From positions 62,001 to 126,000 of the forward strand of contig NZ_JAGGJY010000008.1 in assembly GCF_017873245.1 (NCBI RefSeq): DNA of 64,000 nt, written 5' to 3'. Positions 33,522 to 42,324 of this stretch are shown here, one piece after another. Numbering within the stretch: the first letter of the stretch is position 1; the number at the start of each line of letters is the position of its first letter. The position numbers and the translations under genes were made by a program. Origin of the DNA: Clostridium tertium. GTDB lineage: Bacteria; Bacillota; Clostridia; Clostridiales; Clostridiaceae. The notes under the pieces were generated by a model. It saw only the letters and a list, made by a program, of their open reading frames with translations. It was not told where the DNA came from and did not search any database.

Positions 33522-33547
33522 TCAATATAATACAGTGTATTTAATTT

Positions 33548-33585
33548 AAATTAAGAGAGTGTGATTTTTCATACTCTCTTAATTT
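33548..33585. terminator. Bidirectional terminator
   Basis: AAATTAAGAGAGTGTGA (33548-33564) pairs with TCATACTCTCTTAATTT (33569-33585), with one G-T pair. It separates the convergent DUF378 and DUF2334 genes. Confidence 0.75.
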
Positions 33586-33620
33586 ATATAAATTCTTATC
33601 TTTTATTATGTGATACATTA

Positions 33621-34979
33621 CTATATATTTTTAATATCCTCAAAACCATAACCTAACTTATCTATACACGTTACTATTTTTTTTAAAATTGAATTTTCAT
33701 TATAATAGTATTTTATATTTCCACTATCATCTACTGAAACATCTACACTTTTCACTTCTATACTTAGATGATAAAATAAGCTAAGTTCTTCATCTTTTTT
33801 TTTATTCTTTATCCTATCAATCATACCTTTTCCATCATCATCTACATAACTCATTGGTGTTGGAATATATTTTGTAACCCTATTATTTGTGCTAGTAATT
33901 ATCCCTTTATTATATACTCCTATTTGTGGTTCATAAATTATTTTAAAGTATTCTTCAAATATCTTTTGTTGATCATTTGTTACCTTATAATGAGGTGTCT
34001 CCCAAAAGTCAATTGGTATATTGAGTTTATCTGATATCCTTATTGCCTCTTCTACTCTTTTTCTAACTTCTTCTTTATCATTATATCCATCATCTCCAAA
34101 CTCATATCCTGAAACGCTATTACTCTCTTTATATTGATGAGTATATCCATGAAGACCTATTCTCCCACTTCTATTTACAATATAATCTAATGTAAATAAA
34201 AAATTTGAATTTTGCATTGATTCATTTTTTGATATATCATTATCGATATTATTAGTATTATTTATATATCTTGGTATCCATCCTATACTAAAATCTTCTT
34301 CATTTTCATACATATAATCCACTACTGCTCTCACTTTTTCAAGTGCTGATTTTGTAACATAAACATCTCCTGCAGTAAAATCTTCAAATCTTAGAAATCC
34401 CTTTTTCTTTTTGTTATCATTTTTAATATTTTCATCCTTAAATCCATTTATTAATCTTTTTGATATGTATATATCATTTTTATCGTAATCCCAATAAGTA
34501 TTAACCTTTAAAATTTCACATAAGTCAAAAAATGATATATAATATTCATTATTTTTCTTGAATATATCTCCTCTCAAGGTTTTAATTTCATTATCTTCTA
34601 TGTATGTTCTATTATTTATATCTATATCAGTAATACTTTCTATTTTCAAAGTATCATCATTTGCTTTTAAGCTATCTCCAAAATACTTCAAAAATTCTGA
34701 AACCGGTATATACAATCTATTGTTTTCATATAATACATCATTATTAAATTTCATTTTTTTATTTAAGAAAATAAAGCATATACTATACGGGACTTTTTTA
34801 ATATTCGTCGCATCATTTAAGTTTTTTCTATATAATGCTTCTTTTTTCAAGAACTCTGCTCCTCTAGTATTCGAATATTTTGAAATCACTTGATATCTAT
34901 TTAATTCAAAAAAACTAAACAAATATGAAACATAAATAACTAATAGTATTATAAAAAAAATTTTAACTCTTCTTTTCAT
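33621..34979 (-). CDS. Membrane-anchored DUF2334 (polysaccharide-deacetylase-like) protein
   Basis: This 452-residue protein has an N-terminal membrane anchor (about 7-27), a copper-amine-oxidase-N-like stalk domain (about 60-175, VLYENNRLYIPVSEFLKYF) and a DUF2334 domain (about 195-450). The latter shows LRFEDF, IGWIPRY, IGLHGYTHQ and FWETPHY, with conserved histidine and aspartate that recall polysaccharide deacetylases. Bacillus YdaL, an exopolysaccharide-cluster protein, has the same domain. It probably acts on a cell-surface sugar polymer; the substrate is unknown. Confidence 0.8.
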   Translation of the reverse strand: MKRRVKIFFIILLVIYVSYLFSFFELNRYQVISKYSNTRGAEFLKKEALYRKNLNDATNIKKVPYSICFIFLNKKMKFNNDVLYENNRLYIPVSEFLKYFGDSLKANDDTLKIESITDIDINNRTYIEDNEIKTLRGDIFKKNNEYYISFFDLCEILKVNTYWDYDKNDIYISKRLINGFKDENIKNDNKKKKGFLRFEDFTAGDVYVTKSALEKVRAVVDYMYENEEDFSIGWIPRYINNTNNIDNDISKNESMQNSNFLFTLDYIVNRSGRIGLHGYTHQYKESNSVSGYEFGDDGYNDKEEVRKRVEEAIRISDKLNIPIDFWETPHYKVTNDQQKIFEEYFKIIYEPQIGVYNKGIITSTNNRVTKYIPTPMSYVDDDGKGMIDRIKNKKKDEELSLFYHLSIEVKSVDVSVDDSGNIKYYYNENSILKKIVTCIDKLGYGFEDIKNI

Positions 34980-35064
34980 AACCCTCTATCTCCCTTATAG
35001 ATAAATTAATCAGTTTAATATAATTGATATAATATATACTACTAATTTTATATTCTACATATAA

Positions 35065-35089
35065 AAAGCCTACTTTTAAAGTAGGCTTT
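35065..35089 (-). terminator. Terminator after the P-loop protein gene
   Basis: AAAGCCTACTTT and AAAGTAGGCTTT form a 12-bp stem. It follows the stop at 35099, ending in a short AT-rich tail. Confidence 0.75.
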
Positions 35090-35098
35090 CTTAATAAT

Positions 35099-36847
35099 TT
35101 ATTTCAATTTCTTTATAATATCAAATAATTCTATTGCAGCTTTTCTTGGCCCTTCTTTTTCTTGACCTTCTAAAGCTAAACAAGTTTTTATTTGTCCAAC
35201 TTTTACATTTCCATTAAACATATCATCAAAGTATTTTTCTATTAGTAAATCTGTTTCCTTTTGTTTTTGAGCTGGTCCAAATGGATTTGCAAAATAGCTT
35301 TCAACTAACCCTTTCTCTGAAGTTGTTCCCTTAGCCATCCTTGCTCCTGACTTAAATACCTTTATAGCCTCTTCTGTAGTTTTAAAGTATTCAATTGATT
35401 TTTCTCCTTCTTTAACTTCTGTATAGTTATTTGCATAAAGGAATAAATCAACTTCATATCCTTTTACTATTTCCTTATATGGTGCAACAGGCATTACCAG
35501 TCTAGCATTTATCTTATCTGGATTCATAAATATACTTCTATCAATTTCTTTAAAAGCATATCCTTGATCCAAGTCATCTAATCTAACAAATGCTCCTATT
35601 TCTGTTCCATATCCAATTATCTTTCCATTTACTTCTTTAAATGTTCCCATATCATCAAAGATAATTGTCATATTACTAATATAATCTTCACTTAACGCTC
35701 TAAATGCCTCTAAACTTTCTGATTTTCCTGCTCCACTATCTCCCATTATAACAACATTTGCTGTATTTCCATCTTTAAGTTCGATATTAACCATTGCCCC
35801 GTGTATAGGTAAATATCCTCTCTTTATCATTACTAGATTGTGTAATGTAAGTGTCATTTTCTTCATATATCCAAAGTAATCAATATCTACAGAATGATTA
35901 ACGTAACCAACCATAATATCATTTTCTTTATCATCATAGAATACAGTTTTCTTTTCATTTTCATCATCTGTTGCTCCAAATACATAGACTAAATCTGGTT
36001 TTTTACCTCTATACTCTTCACATCTAGCCATTTCAAATAAGTTACATAAAGTTATTCCATGTTGCATAAAGTCTCTATGGAAATATATAAATGCTATAAG
36101 CTCACCTACTTTAGCTGGATAACAGAACCAATGATCTTTATTTAAAGATGCATATGTCAATGGGTTAGTATCTATTTCTGTAAACATTCCACTTCTAGTA
36201 TTTTTCTTAGGGTATGTTATGAATGGAGTTTCTAATAAGATGCTATCAATAAATTCTATATCCTCTAAAGCTTCATATCCCTTTGGAATCGGCCATAGAA
36301 TTTTATTAATTACAATTGATGCATTTCCTCCAACAGGTATTTGCCTAAACACATTTGGTTTATATCCCAATACATTTTTTTCAACTTTTCTATACAACTT
36401 TAATATTAAGTTAGATAATGATGAGTTAGCTTGAGTAAAACTTACTGCTGATAATCCATCTTGACGTTTATTACTATGAATTATTGTATATCTTTCTAAT
36501 CTTCTCCAAAATAAATATAAATCTTCTACAAAAGCTATAAAATTATCCTTATCTAAAAATAAATCGTGATAATTAGGATTAGCCTCAACAATTTCATCCA
36601 CATTCATAACTGTGCAATATTTAAATATTTTAGATAAATTTTTTGATATTTGTGAAACATCTTCTGTTTTTAAACCTGACCTTAAATATCTCCAACTTAA
36701 TGTAACTTTCTTTTTAGATTTTTTTAAGTAAGTTTCAATTACCTTTCTAAAACCTTCACTTTCTACTAATTCTTCAAATGTACTACAATATTTAGCTGTA
36801 AAATTAATTAATACTTTATCATTACTTATTGAAAACTCTTTACGCAT
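35099..36847 (-). CDS. Uncharacterised P-loop protein with HPr-kinase/PEPCK-like core
   Basis: I place the start at the ATG at 36847 (582 residues), with a GGGGGC ribosome site; the longer frame lacks one. The C-terminal part has HGAMVNI, then a Walker A loop GDSGAGKSE (about 369-377), then FDDMGTF with an aspartate pair at about 398-399. This order and spacing match the HPr kinase/phosphorylase core (HG, GDSGxGKSE, ADD), a fold shared with PEP carboxykinase. The first 340 residues match no family I recognise. It is probably a kinase or phosphotransferase; the substrate is unknown. Confidence 0.7.
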   Translation of the reverse strand: MRKEFSISNDKVLINFTAKYCSTFEELVESEGFRKVIETYLKKSKKKVTLSWRYLRSGLKTEDVSQISKNLSKIFKYCTVMNVDEIVEANPNYHDLFLDKDNFIAFVEDLYLFWRRLERYTIIHSNKRQDGLSAVSFTQANSSLSNLILKLYRKVEKNVLGYKPNVFRQIPVGGNASIVINKILWPIPKGYEALEDIEFIDSILLETPFITYPKKNTRSGMFTEIDTNPLTYASLNKDHWFCYPAKVGELIAFIYFHRDFMQHGITLCNLFEMARCEEYRGKKPDLVYVFGATDDENEKKTVFYDDKENDIMVGYVNHSVDIDYFGYMKKMTLTLHNLVMIKRGYLPIHGAMVNIELKDGNTANVVIMGDSGAGKSESLEAFRALSEDYISNMTIIFDDMGTFKEVNGKIIGYGTEIGAFVRLDDLDQGYAFKEIDRSIFMNPDKINARLVMPVAPYKEIVKGYEVDLFLYANNYTEVKEGEKSIEYFKTTEEAIKVFKSGARMAKGTTSEKGLVESYFANPFGPAQKQKETDLLIEKYFDDMFNGNVKVGQIKTCLALEGQEKEGPRKAAIELFDIIKKLK

Positions 36848-37146
36848 ACACTTGCCCCCTTTTTTGAAATATATATAATTTAAAAATTTCATTTTCGCAC
36901 TAATTTTTTATATTATAACATACATTTTGCAAGTTTAGGAAGAAGTCTTTTTCATTTTTCTAAAATTATTATGACTTTTTTATATTTTCAACAAAGAAAA
37001 CGTAATCACATTCGTTTTTTTAATTTATTTTTATAAATTTATCAAATCTACGAATCTTTTCCTTATAATACTTTAAAACATATATACATTTCCGAATCTT
37101 AAGCAAAATATACTTTTTATAATATGGATTTTTTTATTTATAAAAA
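36848..37146. other. Intergenic region upstream of the P-loop protein gene
   Basis: About 300 AT-rich bases contain the presumed promoter of the P-loop gene. I see no gene or clear palindrome. Confidence 0.35.
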
Positions 37147-37182
37147 AAACTATACCTTGAATTTCTTTTAACGGTATAGTTT
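37147..37182 (-). terminator. Terminator of plsC
   Basis: AAACTATACC (37147-37156) pairs with GGTATAGTTT (37173-37182), followed on the minus strand by a T run. Confidence 0.75.
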
Positions 37183-37204
37183 ATATATTATTCTTATTAT
37201 ACTT

Positions 37205-37918
37205 TTATTGTCCTAAATTTTTTGATATTACTTCTCTAACCTTTTCCATTAACCCTTTTTCTTCTTCTCTAGTTAGATTTTCAGTATATATAGGCTTCCC
37301 AAATGTAACTGTTATATCTATTGGTTTAAACTTTCCATCTATTTCATAAGCCCTATATGCACCATCAATAGAAACTGGAACTACAGGTGCCTTAGCCATT
37401 GTAGCTAATTTTAAACTTCCTTTTTTAAATTCTCTTAGCTTTCCATCCTTACTTCTTGTTCCTTCTGGAAATATAGCCATACTATAGCCATTTTTTATAT
37501 TATCTGCACCTTGTCTTATAACTTTAATTGCTTCCCTTGCATTTTCTCTGTCTAAAGGAACACAATTATACTTTTTCATCCAATATCCTAATATAGGAGC
37601 TTTCACCATTTCCTTCTTAGCAACAAACCCCATACACTTTCCTACTGAATCTATTAATAAAGGAATATCTAGGATACTAGTATGATTTCCTATATAACAG
37701 CATGGAACATCTGGAATATTTTCTTTTCCTCTTATAGTAACATTCATATTAAGAGTATTATGTATTGTATATCTTGCCCAATCTTCCCCAACTTTACCAC
37801 TATAATCTACTGCTGCTTTTTCACCTTTTGTTTTTTCTAAAATTAAACGCTTTATTGCTTTGAATTGCATAAATATCATATATATACCATAATTTATAAT
37901 CTTAAAAATACTCATCAT
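37205..37918 (-). CDS. plsC: 1-acyl-sn-glycerol-3-phosphate acyltransferase
   Basis: This 237-residue membrane-associated acyltransferase makes phosphatidic acid from lysophosphatidic acid and acyl-ACP or acyl-CoA. The HX4D motif is in NHTSILDIP (around 77-85), the substrate motif in FPEGTRSKDGKL, and VPVSIDG follows. An N-terminal hydrophobic segment is present. A GGTGG site precedes the paired ATGs. It stands alone, away from the fab cluster. Confidence 0.92.
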   Translation of the reverse strand: MMSIFKIINYGIYMIFMQFKAIKRLILEKTKGEKAAVDYSGKVGEDWARYTIHNTLNMNVTIRGKENIPDVPCCYIGNHTSILDIPLLIDSVGKCMGFVAKKEMVKAPILGYWMKKYNCVPLDRENAREAIKVIRQGADNIKNGYSMAIFPEGTRSKDGKLREFKKGSLKLATMAKAPVVPVSIDGAYRAYEIDGKFKPIDITVTFGKPIYTENLTREEEKGLMEKVREVISKNLGQ

Positions 37919-38098
37919 TTTTCACCACCATATTTTATTTCTTACTTTATTATAAATGCTTATATTTTTTTCTTCAATTATATTTTTATTATCATATGTC
38001 TATAATATATGTATATATTCATATATTATTTTTTTATCTAAAATACTTTGCTTAAATACCCAATAAGTTAAATTTTATTTTATTCGAGGAGATAAAAA

Positions 38099-38941
38099 TT
38101 GATAAAAAAATCATTTCGTATAATCCTAAATTTTATTCTTATAATTTTACTTTTTCAATGTAGCATAAATACCAAAGAAAATAATATACAAAGTAATAAA
38201 AATACCCTTCAAGTACATTTCATTGATGTTGGCCAAGGTGATTCTATATTAGTTCAAGTTAATAACAAGAACCTACTTATTGATTCTGGACCTAATAAAT
38301 CTGAAGATAAGTTAAAAAAATACCTAAAAGAATTAAATATATCTAAGTTTGATTATATCATTGCAACTCATCCCCATGAAGATCATATAGGAAATATGAG
38401 CTACATAATTAATAATTTTGATGTATTAAATTTTTATGCACCTAAAGTTGAGAATTCTACAAAGGCTTTTGAGACAATGGTAGAATCTCTTATTCGAAAA
38501 GATTTAAAAATCAAAGTACTAAAAGCAAATATAAAATCAATAAATCTTGGTAAAAATATAGTAGTAAATGTTTTCTCTCCGCTCTCTAACAGTTATGAAT
38601 ATTTAAATAATTATTCTCCTATTGTAAAAATATCTTATGAAAATACTTCATTCTTATTTACTGGTGATGCTGAAGAACTTTCTGAAAACGAAGTTTTAAA
38701 TGCTGGTTTTGATTTGAAATGTGATGTATTAAAAATAGGCCATCATGGATCTTCTAGTTCAACTTCCGAAAAATTTTTAAAGGCAATTAATCCTTCCATC
38801 GCAGTAATTTCAGTAGGAGAAGATAATACTTACGGTCATCCAACTGATACTGTTTTATCAAGACTAAAAGAAACTAAAATTTATAGAACAGATATAAATG
38901 GAAACATAGTAATAACATCAGATGGTTTATCTTTAAAATGA
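38099..38941 (+). CDS. ComEC-C-terminal-like metallo-beta-lactamase-fold protein, probable lipoprotein
   Basis: The start is a TTG with GAGGAG 7 bases upstream; the product has 280 residues. A hydrophobic N-terminus ending LLFQC (C21) suggests a lipoprotein, although Q at -1 is unusual. The metallo-beta-lactamase domain shows FIDVGQGDS, ATHPHEDHIGN, FTGDAEELSE and GHHGSSSS. This is the version found at the C-terminus of the DNA-uptake protein ComEC and in stand-alone secreted hydrolases. The substrate may be DNA or a nucleotide; this is not proven. Confidence 0.85.
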   Translation: MIKKSFRIILNFILIILLFQCSINTKENNIQSNKNTLQVHFIDVGQGDSILVQVNNKNLLIDSGPNKSEDKLKKYLKELNISKFDYIIATHPHEDHIGNMSYIINNFDVLNFYAPKVENSTKAFETMVESLIRKDLKIKVLKANIKSINLGKNIVVNVFSPLSNSYEYLNNYSPIVKISYENTSFLFTGDAEELSENEVLNAGFDLKCDVLKIGHHGSSSSTSEKFLKAINPSIAVISVGEDNTYGHPTDTVLSRLKETKIYRTDINGNIVITSDGLSLK

Positions 38942-38974
38942 TAGATGCTCCTAAAATATTAGGAGCATCTATCA
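38939..38974. terminator. Bidirectional terminator
   Basis: A perfect 16-bp stem with loop AATA (38939-38954 and 38959-38974) starts at the stop codon of the lactamase-fold gene. It separates it from the convergent nuclease gene. Confidence 0.8.
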
Positions 38975-39002
38975 TTTAAGATTTTATTCTTAAATCAATA
39001 TT

Positions 39003-39803
39003 TTAACTTTCTTTTAATGCATCCTTTTCTTCATTTATGCAAGTTTTTTCTTCCGTTTTTTTTATATCTTTAAAGTTTTTATTTTGTATATTAAAAAAAT
39101 CATCATCTTCTTTTTTATTATCATCTATTTCTTCTATATATTGATCTTCTTGAATTTCATCTTCCTTCTTTATATATGCCCTCCATCTCATATAAATATT
39201 ATACAAATTGGTAACATCTTGCTCATTATATAGAAGTATAGTTTCTATCTTCTCTTTTGGCATTCTTAGTATATACTCTCTATCTTTTAATACTTTATTA
39301 AAAGTTTTAGCCAAATTAGATCCACTAATTAAATCTCCCTCTCTATGAATATCAAACTCTTTTTCTAGATTTTTTAAACCTATAGAGTGTCCATATTCTT
39401 TTTCATACTCTCTTTGAATATCTATATCTTCAAATTCCTTAGAAAAATTAAATTCTATTCCATATTTTTTAAACAAATAATTTATAACTGTATAGTCATT
39501 ATTTCCTGAGAAAGTAACAATTGCTTTCTTCCCTTTTCTCTTCATATTAACAAAATATCTTTTAGCTAAATCAAGAATTTGAATTACTTCCCCTTTATTT
39601 TCAATCATATATTGAGTTACATACAATTTATTATTTTCAAAAACACAGGCTCCAAAGACTCCTATACATTTTGGCTTCTTATACACATAATGCTCTAAAT
39701 CAAAAAATATTAACTCTTCAGGAGGCCTATTAATTGTATCTGTTTTTAGCATAAAATCTCTTGCTAAATAATCCACCTCTATTATATTCTCTCTTATAAT
39801 CAC
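39003..39803 (-). CDS. RNase-H-like exonuclease domain protein (YprB-like)
   Basis: This 266-residue protein has a DEDD-type 3'-5' exonuclease fold of the YprB group. The acidic residues appear in FFDLEHY (about 34-40), FSGNNDYTVINYLF, and YNEQDVTNL. The C-terminal 50 residues are acidic and low in complexity. The likely start is a GTG with a modest GAGTGG site. The substrate is likely single-stranded nucleic acid; this is inferred from the fold. Confidence 0.78.
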   Translation of the reverse strand: MIIRENIIEVDYLARDFMLKTDTINRPPEELIFFDLEHYVYKKPKCIGVFGACVFENNKLYVTQYMIENKGEVIQILDLAKRYFVNMKRKGKKAIVTFSGNNDYTVINYLFKKYGIEFNFSKEFEDIDIQREYEKEYGHSIGLKNLEKEFDIHREGDLISGSNLAKTFNKVLKDREYILRMPKEKIETILLYNEQDVTNLYNIYMRWRAYIKKEDEIQEDQYIEEIDDNKKEDDDFFNIQNKNFKDIKKTEEKTCINEEKDALKES

Positions 39804-39993
39804 ATTACCACTCTTTCTTCCTTATCATTTATCACCTTTTAAGTCCTTAGTTTATCTTATAATATTATATCATCTTTTATAACAATATAAAAATAAATAT
39901 AATTAAATCTTTCTACCTTAATATAATATTATGTAATTTATTATATGTTCAACAAAAATATAACTAAGTTTAAATATAAAAACATTTTATAAT

Positions 39994-40008
39994 TGATAAT
40001 ACTTATCA
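39994..40008. promoter_or_regulatory. Fur box, distal, upstream of feoA
   Basis: TGATAATACTTATCA matches the 7-1-7 Fur consensus TGATAATnATTATCA at all but one position. It lies 20 bases upstream of the -35. Confidence 0.65.
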
Positions 40009-40026
40009 GTTATGCACTTAAAAATA

Positions 40027-40055
40027 TTGACTACATTTTAACATTTTGGTATTAT
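40027..40055 (+). promoter_or_regulatory. feo operon promoter
   Basis: TTGACT (40027-40032) and TATTAT (40050-40055) are 17 bases apart. The start is expected near 40062, inside the proximal Fur box. Confidence 0.75.
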
Positions 40056-40062
40056 AATAATA

Positions 40063-40077
40063 TGATAATGATTTTCA
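40063..40077. promoter_or_regulatory. Fur box, proximal, at the feo start point
   Basis: TGATAATGATTTTCA matches the 7-1-7 Fur consensus at 14 of 15 positions. It covers the expected transcription start. Iron-bound Fur should shut off ferrous-iron uptake here. Confidence 0.75.
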
Positions 40078-40093
40078 ATACGAGGTGGATGGT

Positions 40094-40315
40094 ATGAGTC
40101 TATATGATTTAAATTTAGGAGAAAAAGCTATAATAAAATATATCAATGGTGATGATAAACTTACAAAAAGATTATTAGCTCTTGGTTGTATTGAAGGAAC
40201 TGAAATTGAACTTAAAAGAATTGCTCCTTTAGGGGATCCAATAATAGTTAATCTTAGAGGATTTGATTTAGCAATTAGAAAAAAGGATGCTAAAAATATA
40301 TTTTTAGCTGTATAG
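40094..40315 (+). CDS. feoA: Ferrous iron transport protein A
   Basis: I choose the ATG at 40094 (73 residues), with GAGGTG 6 bases upstream. It is a small SH3-like protein with the FeoA pattern KRLLALGCIEGTEIELKRIAPLGDP and a final RKKDAKNIFL. FeoA is a cytosolic partner that modulates FeoB. FeoB begins 12 bases downstream. Confidence 0.93.
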   Translation: MSLYDLNLGEKAIIKYINGDDKLTKRLLALGCIEGTEIELKRIAPLGDPIIVNLRGFDLAIRKKDAKNIFLAV

Positions 40316-40327
40316 GGGGAATAACAA

Positions 40328-42088
40328 ATGAAAACAGTAGCATTGCTTGGAAATCCAAATGTTGGTAAGACTACTCTTTTTAATTACTTAACTGGTTCAA
40401 ATCAAAGAATTGGTAACTGGGCTGGAGTTACAGTAGATAAAAAGGAAGGATTTTTTGGAAATACTAGAATAGTTGATTTACCTGGTATATATGCAATGGA
40501 TACTTATTCTAATGAAGAAAAAATATCTAAAGCATTTTTAGAAAATGACGACGTTGATGTTATATTAAATATAATAGACGCCTCAAATATTGATAGAAAT
40601 CTTTATTTGACAACTCAACTAAAGCAATTTAAAAAACCTATTATTTTGGCTATAAACATGATTGATGTTGCTGAAAAAAAAGGAATAAACTTAGATTATA
40701 ATAAATTATCAGAACTTATGAATGTTACAGTAATTCCAATTGTAGCTTCTAAAGGACAAGGTATTGATAATATAAAATCAGTTCTAGAAAGTGGTAATTA
40801 TTTATCTAAGATAGATAATAGCAATTATGAATTTAATAATGAAAAAGAAACCTATGAATTTATAGAAGATATTCTTAATAAATGCAATAAAACTATAGAT
40901 AAATCTAAAACTACATTAAAAGATAAATTAGATAACTTTCTATTAAATCCATGGCTTGCATATCCAATATTTATAATAATAATGGCATTAATGTTCCAAA
41001 TTACATTTGCATGGATTGGACAACCATTATCTGATATGTTTGATGGATTATTAAATGATTCTATTTTACCTTATTTATCTGATTTACTTGCTAATACTGC
41101 TCCATGGTTTCAATCTCTAATAGTTGATGGTATTGTAGCTGGTGTTGGTGGAATTATTGTTCTATTACCTATAATACTTGCACTATTTGCATGTATATCG
41201 ATACTTGAAGATAGCGGATACATGGCTAGAGTTGCATTTATCATGGACAAACTAATGAGAAAAATGGGCCTTTCAGGTAAAGCATTTATACCTATGATAG
41301 TAGGATTTGGCTGTACAGTTCCTGCTATAATGTCCGCTAGAACATTAGAAAGTGAAAAAGATAGAAAGCTTACAGCTTTATTAGTTCCATTAATGAGTTG
41401 TAATGCTAGATTACCTGTTTACGCTGTATTTGCAGCAGTATTTTTCCCAAACTATACAGGATTAGTAGTTGCTCTTTTATATTTATTAGGCGTAATATTA
41501 GCATTTATTTTAGGAATAATATTTAAGAATACTTTATTTAAAAAGGATGAAGAACCATTTATTATAGAACTACCTGAATATAAAGCTCCTTCTATAAAAA
41601 ATGTTGGTAAACAAGTTTATGAAAAAGCTAAGAGCTTCTTAGTAAAAGCCGGAACTATAATATTTGCTATGAGTGTTGTTATTTGGTTCTTATCAAACTT
41701 TAACTTCTCAGGTACTGTAGATGTTAATGAAAGTATATTAGCATCAATTGGAAACTTTATAGCTCCAGTATTTAGTCCTTTAGGATTTGGTAACTGGCAA
41801 AGTTCAGTTTCTTTATTAACTGGATTATTAGCTAAAGAAACCGTTGTTGCATCAATGGGCATTATATTTGCAGGTGACTTATCAGTAATGTTGCCAGTTT
41901 ATTTTACTACAGCATCAGCAATATCATTCTTAGTTTTTGTACTTTTATATACTCCTTGTATATCAGTTCTAGGTGCAATGAAAAAGGAGTATGGTACTAA
42001 ATTCACATTATTTGCAAGTGCATATCAACTTGTTTTAGCTTGGGTCGTTTCATTTATAATTTTTAACATAACTAAATTATTTATATAA
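40328..42088 (+). CDS. feoB: Ferrous iron transporter FeoB
   Basis: FeoB imports Fe2+ using a GTP-linked membrane channel. The N-terminal G domain has G1 GNPNVGKTT (8-16), T35 in G2, G3 DLPG (50-53), and G4 NMID (110-113). The C-terminal part has about eight membrane helices, including the two gate repeats with conserved cysteines (GFGCTVPAIMSARTL and YTPCISVLGAMKKEYG). At 586 residues it is a short Gram-positive type. It is cotranscribed with feoA and the small protein downstream. Confidence 0.96.
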   Translation: MKTVALLGNPNVGKTTLFNYLTGSNQRIGNWAGVTVDKKEGFFGNTRIVDLPGIYAMDTYSNEEKISKAFLENDDVDVILNIIDASNIDRNLYLTTQLKQFKKPIILAINMIDVAEKKGINLDYNKLSELMNVTVIPIVASKGQGIDNIKSVLESGNYLSKIDNSNYEFNNEKETYEFIEDILNKCNKTIDKSKTTLKDKLDNFLLNPWLAYPIFIIIMALMFQITFAWIGQPLSDMFDGLLNDSILPYLSDLLANTAPWFQSLIVDGIVAGVGGIIVLLPIILALFACISILEDSGYMARVAFIMDKLMRKMGLSGKAFIPMIVGFGCTVPAIMSARTLESEKDRKLTALLVPLMSCNARLPVYAVFAAVFFPNYTGLVVALLYLLGVILAFILGIIFKNTLFKKDEEPFIIELPEYKAPSIKNVGKQVYEKAKSFLVKAGTIIFAMSVVIWFLSNFNFSGTVDVNESILASIGNFIAPVFSPLGFGNWQSSVSLLTGLLAKETVVASMGIIFAGDLSVMLPVYFTTASAISFLVFVLLYTPCISVLGAMKKEYGTKFTLFASAYQLVLAWVVSFIIFNITKLFI

Positions 42089-42102
42089 AAGAAGGTGTTT
42101 CC

Positions 42103-42267
42103 ATGGAAGTATTAATTACTTTAATTATTGTGGCTTTTGCAGGATATACAATATATAAAAACGTAAGAAAATCTTCTAAAGGCGAATGTAATTGTGGTAG
42201 TTGCTCAAATCATTGCCCAGCCTATGAAGAAAAAGAAAATGGAATTAAACTTAAGAAGAATAACTAA
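42103..42267 (+). CDS. FeoB-associated Cys-rich membrane protein
   Basis: This 54-residue protein starts at an ATG 14 bases after feoB, with GAAGGTG upstream. It has one membrane helix (about 3-18) and then a cysteine cluster, ECNCGSCSNHCPAY, with four cysteines and one histidine, and a lysine-rich end. The FeoB_associated family has this form and this genomic position. It may help deliver iron or tether FeoB partners; its mechanism is not known. Confidence 0.85.
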   Translation: MEVLITLIIVAFAGYTIYKNVRKSSKGECNCGSCSNHCPAYEEKENGIKLKKNN

Positions 42268-42271
42268 AAGT

Positions 42272-42315
42272 AAAATGGCTTAATAAGATTCAATTGAATT
42301 TTATTAAGCCATTTT
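42272..42315. terminator. Bidirectional terminator, feo operon / AI-2E gene
   Basis: AAAATGGCTTAATAA (42272-42286) pairs with its exact complement at 42301-42315, extended by an inner ATTC-AATT-GAAT stem. Confidence 0.8.
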
Positions 42316-42324
42316 AAATTTCTA

